Made by a program: the position numbers and the translations under genes
Shown here: positions 36,528-47,560 of the stretch, in pieces
How the letters are laid out: every line of letters starts with the position of its first letter
Position numbering within the stretch: position 1 is the first letter of the stretch
Notes under the pieces: generated by a model
The model's database searches: none
What the model was told of the DNA's origin: nothing
Seen by the model: only the letters and a program-made list of their open reading frames with translations
Source: Jacaranda mimosifolia
Taxonomy: Eukaryota > Streptophyta > Magnoliopsida > Lamiales > Bignoniaceae
NCBI GenBank assembly: GCA_018894105.1
Contig: CM032121.1
Span: 27,938,230 to 28,002,229 of the forward strand
Direction of reading: 5' to 3'
Length of the DNA stretch: 64,000 nt

Positions 36528-38197
36528 AAAGGAATTCTGTTGTTATTGATGAAGTTTTTCACTTGATTTTCTACTTTTCCCTTGTTTATATTACCAGTTT
36601 TTATTTATCTTTAGGAACACGAGTATTCTTGGAAGCCATGAGGTTTATAATTTTTTTTTTTCCTGATACATGCTTTTAGACTGGTGATAATATGTGGAAC
36701 AAGAATTTTGGAAATGGTTATCTTATTGTGAAAACAGTTTTTAGCCCAAGCTTTCAGAAATTGCACCAAAAACATGTGTTCTCATGTTTTTGATGTTTGA
36801 GAATGTGAAAACAGAAACGAAAGTGAGACCAAACTGGGTCTTATCTTTTTTCTCTTTCGGGTGCAGGTGACCCTATTTCATTTTGAAGATAAGCCTCGAG
36901 CTGGTTCTTTGGATGTTATAAAGTCATTGCAAGACGAAGGAAATCTCCGTGTTATGATGTTAACTGGTGACCATGAGTTGAGTGCACGGAGAGTGGCAAA
37001 TGCCGTGGGCATCAAAGAAGTTCACTGCAGCCTAAAGCCGGAAGACAAACTCTATCATGTGACAAGTATTTCAAGAGATACAGGTGTCACTTTCTACTAT
37101 CTTCATGCCTAGGGCAGTTTCTAGTGAGACATTTATCTGTTGTGTGTGTGTGTGATTAATTATGCATTAATGTCCCCCTAGACATGTCATCAGTACTGAT
37201 CCTTATGATGAGTTCATATTGAATGTGTTCTTTGGTAAAATTCACAATCTAGAATTTGCTGGGCAACTAATTTTCTATATTGACCTTTTCTGTTCAAATG
37301 TTTTGTTCAGAAAATGCTAATACTGTTATCATTTGTGAAATATGAGCGCTAAAAGCTTTATCTAGCGTGTATATGTGATGCGTGAATAGAACTGAAAATT
37401 GTGATGATCTGCTTCAGCTTTTGATTTATTTTTCCAGGTGGAGGCCTTATAATGGTAGGTGATGGTATTAATGATGCACCTGCCTTGGCTGCCGCCACTG
37501 TGGGTATTGTTCTAGCAGAACGTGCAAGTGCAACTGCCATAGCTGTTGCTGATGTCCTTTTGCTGCAAGACAATATTTCTGGGGTTCCATTCTGTGTTGC
37601 TAAATCTCGACAAACGACTTCTTTGGTATATCCCTCTTTTTATTGTTGTTTCTTGTGTTCATCTTTCGTTTCTTATAATTTTGATGTGAATGCTGTGTAA
37701 ATTGTAGGTTAAGCAAAATGTTGCACTTGCATTGTCTAGCATTGTTTTGGCCTCTCTTACATCCGTTATGGGGTTTCTACCACTTTGGCTGACGGTAAGT
37801 TTATGGACTAGAATTTTCTTCTACTGCTGCTTGTTTTATTTTCTTTCCACTTTGATACCTCGATATGAGATTTCATAGCAGTTCTTTCTTGCAAACTCAA
37901 GGGAACATCTCTTTCAACATTAGTTGTCATATTCATACACAATGTCTTAAAAATTGCAGCCATGGGTTGCTATACTTTTAACTTTTTTTTTTTTTTAATC
38001 TTTATGGCAATGTTCAGGTCCTTCTTCATGAAGGTGGGACTCTCCTTGTCTGTCTGAATTCCATCCGTGCTCTGAATGCCCCAACATGGTCCTGGAGGCA
38101 TGACCTTGTACAATTTATTGATAAACTAAAATCACTGGTTACAAGTTTTGGGAAGCATGGGAGTGATAATGCCACCATCCAAGCTGTGCCTATGTAA
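29448..38197 (+). CDS. HMA1: Chloroplast-envelope heavy-metal P1B-ATPase HMA1
   Basis: ATP-driven metal transporter; HMA1 orthologues sit in the chloroplast envelope and move Cu/Zn and other divalent ions. Exons by eye: 29448-29939, 30045-30380, 32632-32778, 33453-33648, 34052-34164, 34999-35237, 35534-35639, 36024-36188, 36867-37083, 37438-37625, 37708-37794, 38018-38197. They total 2466 nt, 821 aa (Arabidopsis HMA1 is about 819). Residues 1-52 look like a transit peptide. A His/Asp-rich tract (about 57-90) replaces the HMA domain of other P1B pumps. Motifs: LTGE (296-299), SPC in the ion path (407-409), DKTGTLT with phospho-Asp 450, HP (504-505), MLTGDHE (629-635), VGDGINDAP (677-685), LLHEGGT (764-770). 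All splice phases agree. Intron 2 is 2.25 kb and intron 8 has an internal duplication. It appears intact. Confidence 0.96.
29623..29720 (+). repeat. His/Asp codon repeats in HMA1 exon 1
   Basis: CACGAC units, then a run of CAC/CAC codons, encode alternating His-Asp followed by nine consecutive His. This is the putative metal-binding N-terminus and is prone to replication slippage. On the minus strand it gives a false poly-Val ORF. Confidence 0.9.
30381..32631 (+). other. HMA1 intron 2, long and repeat-bearing
   Basis: A 2251-bp GT-AG intron. It contains an (AT)n run at about 30519-30546 and, from about 30790, AAAGGCACAAGGCATT-type sequence resembling a common plant dispersed repeat. No coding exon is missing between its flanking exons, which join E|SVPVD in phase. 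Confidence 0.7.
36180..36470 (+). repeat. Tandem duplication of the HMA1 exon 8/intron 8 boundary
   Basis: Copy A (about 36180-36308) starts inside exon 8 at AATAATAAG|GTGATATTTT. Copy B (about 36331-36468) repeats AATAATAAG|GTGATCTTTT within the intron. Both end CTAAACTATGAAAATT. They are diverged and separated by a (CT)n stretch. Copy B thus carries a decoy 5' splice site. Confidence 0.8.
36495..36530. repeat. C23-G-A12 homopolymer tract in HMA1 intron 8
   Basis: A run of 23 C, a single G, then 12 A. The length may be uncertain because of sequencing slippage. Confidence 0.9.
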
Positions 38198-38911
38198 TTA
38201 CATCCTTCTCATTAGTTTTAGCTGGTTCTAGGGTTCAGAGACGGATCAACTTTCTTCAATTGTGAATAGATTATTGATTTGAACCTTGTTTAGGTATGAC
38301 CACAGAATTTTTATGTTCCTTTTTCTGAGTTGTTGGCTGGATAGATATGAATGATTATGACTATTGTGCAACTTTTACGTGAGGCTATTGTGCAACTTTT
38401 ACGTGTAAGGCCAGTGAATTTCGCTTTCCCCATGAGTTGTAAGAGACAGTGTTCAAAATGACAACCTTGAATCTTGATATCATTATATTACAGGTGTTTT
38501 GGGGAGTTGATCCTTATCTTCATTATCTTAAGTTTTCTATTGTTTTTGGAGTCAAATATATCTGACTTTAAATAATGTACCTAGTCCTTCATTATGCTTT
38601 GACACGGAACCAAAATAGATAATGAAGCAATTCACCGTGTCTTGGGATTAAATGGATTTGATGATGCAGACGTAAGCACTAATACTTGGAAATGGGGGAT
38701 ATTATGAATTTTTGTTTAAAACTATGTAGATTAAAAAAAAAAAAAATAGGTCAGCTGAAAATTACTGAACTGGATATATAAGTACGGAAACAGAATAAAA
38801 TATGTAGACGCACGCGAATGCTCGGTAAAATATGAAATTTATATTAAAAAAAAAATTCAACTTATTTTGACATCATTGAACGTACTTTTTCAATATTGTG
38901 GGAAAATGATA
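38198..38911 (+). other. HMA1 3' UTR and spacer
   Basis: It contains a short tandem repeat of GGCTATTGTGCAACTTTTACGTG (about 38359-38405) and AT-rich spacer. No gene. Confidence 0.6.
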
Positions 38912-39258
38912 GGGAATGTTTGGTTATGTTTTTTGTGTGATTTTATTATGTGTTTATTTTATATTTTGGAAGAATGAATTATAAAAGTTGTGTTTTGGTA
39001 TGTTTGTTTATATCTTGGGGGAAGGGGAAATATTTTTTTACTGCAGCAGTCAAATCAATATTTTTTGTTGGATTTTTAGGGGTGAAAATGGAATTGAGTG
39101 ATTTTTTTATTGTTAGAATAATAATAAAATATATATGATGTATATATAATATATATGTAGATATTAAAAAATGAAAGTTTTGAAAAAAAAATGAGGATAT
39201 ATTTGGTTATGTTTCCTCAAAACAATTTTATTCTGGAAAAACATAACCAAACATTTCC
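38912..39258. mobile_element. Small TIR MITE
   Basis: It begins GGGAATGTTTGGTTATGTTT and ends AAACATAACCAAACATTTCC, inverse repeats with one mismatch over about 20 bp. ATA abuts both ends. About 347 bp and non-coding; a short ORF inside is incidental. The ATGTTTGGTTATG pattern is of the PIF/Harbinger-like MITE style. Confidence 0.75.
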
Positions 39259-39869
39259 ATAATTTTGTGATGACAATAGAATTTATAAATAATTAATAAG
39301 ATATATCTATAAATTATTAGAATATTACTTTTCATTTTATGATATTCGATAAATATTGATGTGGCAAAATAATATTTTAGGGGGAAATTGATAAATTAAA
39401 AATGTGGATGTGACACACAATATTATAGATTCACATGTGCCAAATTAGTTTAAGAAACCCTAGTGGGTTTATTTAATGGGCCAAGGCACTCTAAATTATA
39501 AATGGACTCTTCCATGGTTCAAAAACATATATAGACCACACGATAAATCTCTAGAAAGCAAGCGCATTCTAAATTAGGCCTACTCTCAATTTATTTATAG
39601 AGAAACCCAAAGGTGTACAGAGTTGCAGACTTGTTTTATGTGGAAAAACAATTCATAAGATGCTAAGATTCCAAACGAGATCGGAGGCTCGAGAAACTAA
39701 TGCCCCAATGGATTCCCAGAAGAAAAAAGACAATGCTGCTAATGGAGCTCACCGCGTAGCCCGAAATTTCAATGGACCACTAGTGGTTGCCTCGCCTGGA
39801 GAAAACATAGCTCCTGCTCGGAATCCGCCAGCTAAGGCCCCATATTGCAAATCAATTAAGAAGCCTTGC
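39259..39869 (+). other. Spacer with a gag-like fragment
   Basis: AT-rich to about 39460. A + strand ORF at 39660-39872 is rich in Arg/Gln/Ala/Pro (SQKKKDNAANG...PPAKAP), like the N-terminus of some Gypsy gag proteins, but no domain is identifiable. It stops just where LTR-like sequence starts at about 39870. Confidence 0.35.
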
Positions 39870-40180
39870 TAGCCCTAGTGGAAGAGGGGATCCATATTGC
39901 CATTACTGCGGAGGTGATGCGCCATCAGGCCAATAAATAAAGACAGTTTAGTAGTTGAGGCGCATTTAATATGGATGCGATGGGTGGCAGAGACCGCCAT
40001 TAACCGTCACTAATGCTCTTTCCCTGCTTACCTTGACCTCTATGGTCGAAATGGGAGTATTTGCACCTCTCAGGCAATTTGTTGGTCCTATTATTGGACT
40101 TTGGACTCCATAAATTGGACAGGTTATGGGCCTATTGGACATTTTGGGCCTACTATTCGATATGTTGGGCCTACCCATAT
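39870..40180 (-). repeat. Truncated 3' LTR (U3 part) of the Gypsy element
   Basis: It aligns with 49604-49906 of the 5' LTR: both have AGAGGGGATCCATA, GGCGCATTTAAT, GGTTATGGGCCTATTGGACA and GTTGGGCCTACCCATAT. The R-U5 half is missing on the left, where unrelated gag-like sequence abuts. Confidence 0.8.
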
Positions 40181-40427
40181 TCTCAGTTGGCCCACTCCGT
40201 AGTCCAACTGTAATAGGATCAGAGTTAGGAGTAGCTTGAGGAAATTAAGGTTAGTATATCGACGAGAATCGTTGGAGCGGGAAAAAGCATTTTGAATCTC
40301 GATTAGGGTAACAAAGGTAGGAGCCGTTATAGGCAGTTACACGTATATTTATGTAGAGGTGACCAGCGGTTATGTAATTATTAGCTGGTGATCGATTATT
40401 TTAACCGGTTGGCATTCCGAGCTCGTC

Positions 40428-40436
40428 TATAAATAG
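40428..40436 (+). promoter_or_regulatory. TATA box ahead of the opposite-strand ORF
   Basis: TATAAATAG lies 175 bp before the ATG at 40603 on the strand opposite to gag-pol, just inside the 3' LTR. It could drive the antisense ORF independently. Confidence 0.55.
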
Positions 40437-40602
40437 TTGGTTTCACCGTTTATTTTTTACTTTTACTGCAATGTTTTGAGGTTGAGAAGTAAGGTTTGAG
40501 ATCGAGTTTTGAACGTTCTTCAGCATTTTATTTTCTGGGCGAATCATTCGTAAGTCTTCATCCCATATCCTTTAAATTTTCTTTTCGATATCTGCTCATA
40601 AC

Positions 40603-43070
40603 ATGTTGAGTTCGAGTACCGATTCTGAGGCCACATGGTCTGCTGATGCCTTGACTAGTGGCGCAGACTCAAGTGAGTCATCTAGTGGGATGTCGGGATT
40701 TCCCCGTGAAGCTGAGTTAGGTAAGCTGGGAATAGATGAGGGGACGAGTCCTTCTAACCCTATCATTGATGAAGTTGGGCCCTCTAAGCTATCGTCGAGG
40801 AGGCGAGGCCATTAGAAGAAATAGATGAACCTCTCAGGTTGAGGGGTAAGTTATTTACAACTATTCATTATAGTGATATTTTGTTAGTTGTATCTTCAAA
40901 TGACCTTAAGTTTATTAGGTCGAAGTACTACATACCTGACAAGTTCAAACTAATTAAGCATGGGGCTATAGATAGACTGCATACCTCTGCCGAGTGATGT
41001 ATAATTGTCTTTGAAGATACCATGAAATGCGGTTTACAGTTCCATCTAGCTGATGCTATAGTCGACCTATTACGAGGTCTATAAGTCTGCATAAGTCAGC
41101 TTTTGCCCAATTGCTTCTCCCTTATGTGTAGCTTTATCGTTCTAATGGCCATTTTTGACCAGCCGCCTTCGTGGGCTAACTTTAGCCATTTGTTTCATTT
41201 ACCCATGTCGTGGAAATAAGGTTTGGCTGGGGAGTCCGATTTTTATTATTTGACAACTCGACCTTGCGGGAAAGTTTTTAGAAGCTTAACCTTCTCCTAT
41301 GGCCAAAAGTGGAAAGAGAGGTATTTTTATGTTTGATCCCCCAGTGAGGTCGGTTTTAACATTTCGAGAGGGTGGACGATGGGTAGGGTCGAGATGAATA
41401 CGGACGAGAGCCCATTGTGGAACAATATCTCTATTCGAGATCTTCTTGAGTTTGGAGAAATGGATGCTTCCATTTATATAAAAGAGAGAAATTTGGTTCT
41501 GGCAGGATTGTCAACCGCCCCATTGAGGTTGCATGCTAACGCGCATTTAGGTAGAAACTAATCTTTGTAGTTTATACAATTTATTTTTTTTCGTGGTTAA
41601 GTTTCTGATCGATATTCATTTGTTTTTCAAGTCAAGCAGTTATAAATCGCGCGAGGCATATAGGAATGCAAAAATAACAAGAGATGCAATAGTGTCGGAA
41701 GGTTGATGCGGCTCACTGAGTGGCTGCTGCTCAATCTACTGGAGCTACCCCGACGGCTCAGGGAAGTCAACCTGCCACTAATCAAAGCGTTAGGGTGACG
41801 AGCAGCCCATCCCTACAGCAAAAGAGGAAGGTTATTGAGACCATGCTGGGATATGTCCTGAAGAAGGCTGCGGTTGAGAAGGGAAAGAAAAAGGAAAAGG
41901 AGCCCGATAAGACTGCTTATGCAACTCTGTCTCCCGACCGTTTGTGTAATCTGCCAACGTTCCTCAAGCCAAGTTTTGGTGAAAAAGTAGTGGTGTTGAA
42001 CACATCAACGATGATGGGTGCAGGGGCAACATTAGTGACACCCTTGGTTGTTCTGACAACTAATCTGTTCCAAAAAGACTAAGCCGAGATGTTCAACCAT
42101 GATCAGTTGTCTGCTTTGAAAACTTTTGCCTACCATGCTAATATGGTAAAAGCTCTCATCAAAGGTAGTTTTCTTCTTATGCAAGATTTCTGTTGATGTA
42201 ATCATGATTTATTTGATTTCTATAGGTTAAGCAGTGGGGGTATAACCTCTACCGTCGCTATGAGCTGTGTGAGACCAATTGTTTGGGGTTAGAAGAAAAG
42301 TGTGAAGAGTTGGAGAAAGAATATAATGACTTGGTCAAAACTAAGGTCCAATAATTATAGTTGAGGCTGGCTGAATTAACTAAGTAGCTTGAAGAGAAGA
42401 ATGTCAAATTACTAGCTGCCATTGCAGGCAAAAGCCAGGCCGAGGAGCAGCTTAAGAAGATGGTGAGTTCTATCCAAGAGGCTTCTAAATTGGGTTGAGC
42501 GCACGGATACGAAAGCATGCTGCGATATGCCTGATCTGAGTTCTTTAAGATGTTGTTCAGAATCTAAAAAGATGTTGTGCAACAATTCATGCTCTCTTTA
42601 GCATTTACCAATGCAAGTGTGACATTCAGCACAGACGATGTGAAAGAGGCCTTCGACAGCGCAATAAAGCAGCTTGAATTCCTTGGTTATGAGTTCAAAG
42701 CGGAAGATAAGGCGTGGCTCGATGTGACGAAGAACGAGCGCCTTGAAGCCTTCGACAAGAATGCTTCTCCCCAGGAAACTATTGTATTTATTGTTCCTCA
42801 TTTCCCTTGGGTTGTGGTGGTAGGAGACGAGTTTGGGTTCACAAGCATTTTTACCTTGAATATAAAGAATAATGAAGTAATGTGGCGGACTTCTTCCCCG
42901 ATGGTAGTCGAGTGTTTTTTACTGAAGAGGCTGGGCCCTCACAACCCGTTGGATCACCCCAAGCTAGGCTTGAGCAAGAGGTCAAAGAGCCTCCCCTAGA
43001 TGTATATCTTAATTCAACTTATGAGTTATTTAAAGCTATCGATGAGGTTGATGATGATGCCATGGCTTGA
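40603..43070 (+). pseudogene. Opposite-strand ORF of the Gypsy element (plant transposon-associated protein type)
   Basis: On +, opposite to pol. The parts: a Ser-rich start (MLSSSTDSEATWSAD), a segment with SKYYIPDKFKLIKHGAIDRL, an aromatic-rich part (about 41160-41390), a Lys-rich stretch (KKAAVEKGKKKEKEPDK), and a coiled coil with LEEKCEELEKEYNDLVK and QAEEQLKKM. A C-terminal domain follows with FSTDDVKEAFDSAIKQLEFLGYEF. Stops interrupt it several times. Intron-like gaps fit at about 41551-41630 (GTAGAAAC...TTTTCAAG) and 42163-42227 (GTAGTTTT...TTCTATAG). The layout resembles antisense ORFs reported in Tat-lineage elements, often annotated as putative gypsy-type transposon protein. Function unknown. 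Confidence 0.6.
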
Positions 43071-43730
43071 CGAGGAGAGGGCATGGGTGCCAGCTAGACA
43101 ATGTCATACTTTATGTAGTAATTTATATATATATATAAGATGTACGACCTTGAAGGGTTTCTGAATGATATTTCCTTTATGCTGCCAGACTAAATGTTAA
43201 AACTATTGCTTAATTATTAAAATGTCCTTTTGGTTGACATGGGTGTCAACTTGACTCTAAAACAATTGATTCGCTAACAATAGGGTCAAGTAGACCGTAG
43301 TGCAATAATAGGATAACATTTTTTATCATGCGACAGCGTGGTCAACTTGATCACTTTTTAAATAATTGAATTACTAATAACTTTGATCATACGACTGTGG
43401 GCCGACTTGATCTCTTTTTAATAATTGAAATGCACATAACTTTACTCGTGTGATTGCGGGGTTGACTTGATCATTGTGATTTATGCACAAGTGTGATCGT
43501 GCGATTGCGGGATCAACTTGATCTCTTTTGAGTAATTCAAAAGCATATAACTTTGATCGTGCGACTGCGGGTTTGACTTGATCACTATGATTTATGCACA
43601 AGTTCGATCACGTGACTGTGGGGTTGACTTGATCGATTTTTAATGAATGAATTGTATATAACTTTGATCGTGTGACTACAGGGTCGCAAAATGATATTCA
43701 TTAGAACACGTTCCTTTTGTACAACTCAAT
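43071..43730 (+). repeat. Short degenerate tandem repeats between the antisense ORF and pol
   Basis: Repeats of a TTTGATCGTGCGACTGCGGGTTGACTTGATC-like unit (period about 60-130 bp, several diverged copies from about 43310 to 43690) separate the convergent 3' ends of the antisense ORF and pol. An (AT)n run is near 43127. Confidence 0.7.
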
Positions 43731-46700
43731 CTATATATAAAATTTCTTCAAATTTATTGCATTCCATGGTCTAGGTAGCTCGTTTCCCATCAAGTTAGCC
43801 AAACAGTAGGAATTATGCTTTGCCACTTTTACGACAGAGTAAAGACCTTCCCATTTTAGGTCAAGCTTTGACATTTCTAGAGACTTCGACCTTCTTAAGA
43901 ATGAGGTCTCCAACTTAGAGATATCTTGGTTTAACACTTTTATTATACTATTTGGCCATGATTGACTTGTATCTTTGCATATTGGAAAAAGCTTGATGTC
44001 GCAACTTGTCAATTTTTTTATGGTCGAATTCCCTTCTGCCCGATTTTTGATTGGGTTATAGTGTATAACTCGAGCCATATGTTAGATCAATTCTGCAGAG
44101 ATAACTACCTCTAAACCACAGACCAGACTATACGGGCTCTGTCTCATAGCAGTTCTTGGAGTGGTACAATAGGCCTAAAGGACTCTTGGTAAATTATTCG
44201 CCTAACTAGTGTTAGAGCCTTCTAGTCGGGTTTTGATATGATCCAAAATAGTTTTATTAGTGACCTCCATTTGACCGTTTACTTGCGGATTCTCGACTGA
44301 AGTGAAGTGTTGTCTAATTCCAAAGCTTTCGCACCATTCTCTGGTTCGCTTGCTTTGGAATTGGGCGTCATTATCAGATATGAGGACCATGGGCAAACCG
44401 AAATGGCAAATGACATTCTTTCATAAAAAACTCTCTGTATTTGTGATCTTAGGCATAACATCTGTTTCGACCCATTCTGTGAAATACTTGAATGCTATTA
44501 TTATGAACTTCCTTTAGCCCTATAGTTTCTAGGAAAGATTCTACTATATCGACCCCCTATTAGTCGAAAATCCATGTGATCTGCACTAGAACAAGGGTTG
44601 TGGCCAGTTGATGAGGAATATTAGCATAGACTTGGCAAGATGGACACTTTCGAGCGAATTCGATAGCGTCCTTGTGCAAGATTGGCCAAAAATATCCATT
44701 CCTGATGACCTTGTGAGCCAATGCTCGATCTGCTAAGTGATTCCCACAAATGCTAGCATGGACCTCCTGCAGAACTTCCCGTCCCTAATTGGGCATTGAA
44801 ATGGAGGTCTTGAAATGGACCTCTTATATAGCTTATCAAACTCATCTAAAGAGAATTTTGTTGAGCATGCTTTCAACCTACGGGCTTCTACGTTATCTAA
44901 TGGTATTATGCCTTCCTTAAGGTAGCACCTAATTTCATCAATCCAACTATGGCCCGTGGTGTCGACTGGAAAGATGTGATTCTATTGGAGGTTATTAACA
45001 ACAGGTTTGCCGAAGACCAAAAAGGTGATAGACCTTTCTTCAGTGCCTTTAGCTTTTGAGAGTGAGTATGCTCTTTCATTCTCCGACCTAGACACCTAAC
45101 TGAGTGTGAACTTTTTAAATTGTTGCTCAAATTGTTTAACCTCTGTCAAATAGGTGTTCATGTTCATCTCTTTTACTTTAAAGTTTTCCCCAAACTGCTC
45201 TGTGATTAGCTGCGAGTTAGTTATAGATGTCAACTGCTTGATCCCCTTACTGAGAGCTATTCTTATCCTGGTGATGAAAGCTTTGTACTCCGTCTTATTG
45301 TTCGTGACTGGATAATTGAGCTTGATTGCGAAATCGTATTCCTTCACTTAAGGGAAATACAGGGAGATACGCTCTCCATCCCCTATACTTGTGGCTGATC
45401 CATCTACATATAAAGACTAGACTTGATGTTCCTGCTTGACTATCGGGGGTAGGCCGCACGCTCTACCACAAAGTCAGCTAGTACCTAAGCCTTTATGGCA
45501 GTACAAGGTTAAAAATTGAGGACAAATTCTCCTAGCCCAATAGCCTACTTGATCAATCTTCCCAATGTATCTGGCTTAGAGAGCACCTGTTTCAATGGTT
45601 GGTTTGTCAAAATAATAATAGTGTGCAACAAGAAATAGGGTATCAACTTTTGTGCGGCTGTTATCAAAGCAAAGGCAAACTTCTCGATCTCCAAGTAATT
45701 ATGCTTGAGGTAAGAGTTTACTACTATAATATACAGGTTTATATAAGCTTTGCTGAGTGGATACCAAAACAAAACTTACTGCTGCTGTGGAGGTTGCAAA
45801 ATACAAGCTTAATACTTCTTCGACCATAGGTTTCACAAGTAATGGTGGCTCGATTAAGTACTACTTGAGTTTGACCAGAGTCTGGTCGCATTTTTCTGTC
45901 CACTAGAACTTTCTTGCATTCATGAGGACCTGAAAGAATGACAGGCTTTTATCTGCTAATTGAACAATAAATTGTTCGAGAGAAATAATTCTCCCAACCA
46001 ATCTCTGGACATCTCTCATTGTCCTTGGCGACGGGATATCTTGGATTGCTTGGATTTTGAAGGGATTAGCTTCAATACCTCTATGGCTGACCATATAACC
46101 CAGGAATGTTTCTCCTCTCACTCTAAATGTGCATTTGTTCGAGTTAAGCTTCATCCTAAGCGCTCTTAAAATCAAAAATGTGTGGTCGAGATCGGCTAAG
46201 TGGTCTGATTCTCTTTCTATTTTAACGATCATATTGTCCACATAGACTTCCATAGACTGACCTATTTTGTTCTTAAACATGAAGTAGACTAGTCTTTGGT
46301 ATGTTGTGTCGGCATTTTTTAATCTAAATGGCATGACCAAAAAACAATACAAACCATTGGAACCACAAAAGAAGTTTTTATCTATGTCTTCAGGCACTAT
46401 GAAAATTTGATAGTATCCTTGGAAAGCATCCATCATGCTCAGAAGGTCACAACCTGCAGTTGAATCAACTAACGAATCTATACGAGGCAGAGGATATAAG
46501 TCTTTAAGGCATGTTTTATTAAGATCAATGCAATCATTACACATTCTTCATCTGCTTTTATTTTTAGAGATAAGGACTACATTACATAACTAGCTAAGAT
46601 ATTGTGTCTCAAACATGTAGTCTGTCTCTAGGAGCTTGTTGACCTTCTTCTCAATGATCTGGGTTATCTCTACATTGAAAGTTCTTGTCTTTTGTCTCAC

Positions 46701-47560
46701 TGGTTTGAATGATGGATCGATCCCTTGGAGGTCGTTTGCTTTCTAGGCAAAAATATCAATATTTCTTTCAAGGAAATTGACAAACATGCATTCCATCTTA
46801 TGCCCCAGACTTGTTCCTATACTCGCCGTTTTGTTAGGGTTACCGAGTTTGAGCTATATTGTTTTGAATTCTTCAGTGGGTTCAACCCGGGTATCTTCTC
46901 TCTTTCTCTTCTTGTTGGTATGCCCCTCTTCAAGTTCTATTACAGGGATGTCCCCTAAGGGTTTCAATTTTGGTCGAGCTTTTTGTTCATTGGCCTCAAC
47001 CGAAATAGTATAACAACGCCATGCCTCTTTTACATTACACAACAGCTCTTTAGTTCCAGCTAGTGTTGGTAATTTAACTTTCATGTGATAAGTAGATATA
47101 ATTGCTCGAAAATCATTCAGTGTTGGTCTCCTAATGATGGCATTGTACGCGAAGGATGCGTCGACAACGAGATAGTTGATCATAAGGGTATGTCTCTTGG
47201 GTGCCTCTCCAAAAGATGTAGATAAATTTATGGATCCGATGGGCACAATCTCTACTCCTCTAAAACCAACCAAGGGCGTCCAAATAAGGTCAAATTTCAG
47301 CTTTTCGAGCTTCATCCTGTGTTAGTATGGACAAGAAGATGATGTTTGCAGAACTCCCGTGTCCACCAAAATATTCCTGACTTCAAAGTTGGCAATTTCG
47401 ACAGAGACCACTAAAGGGCAATCCAAGTTACTCTCTGCACCTCGACCTCCTAAGTGAAAGAGGTCGGGATTTGAGAAAGATATGGGGTTCATGCTTGTAG
47501 AAGGTTGGTAGACTAGTCTAGTCTGTGTCGACTTGTTCAAATCAAGGTATCTCTGAGCCT
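43731..47560 (-). pseudogene. Gypsy pro-pol region (protease, RT, RNase H, integrase)
   Basis: Protease-like pieces: 47322-47540 has VRNILVDTGV, and 46854-47315 has FAYNAIIRRPTLNDFRAI. Reverse transcriptase 45903-46544: DLYPLPRIDSLVDSTAG, DAFQGYYQI and FLGYMVSHRGIEANP. Its catalytic box reads YVDN instead of YVDD. RNase H-like pieces are at 45545-45772 (EIEKFAFALITAAQKL) and a second one at 45096-45347 (AIKLNYPVTNNKTEYKAF). Integrase pieces: 44202-44461 (LISDNDAQF, NPQVNGQMEVTNKTI) and the C-terminal part 43731-44078 (KWEGLYSVVKVAKHNSYCL). The frame is broken many times. Confidence 0.85.

Noticed and set aside
43310..43690. A possible CRISPR-like or satellite array
   Set aside because: Units are irregular in length and sequence, in a plant retroelement; not a CRISPR array.
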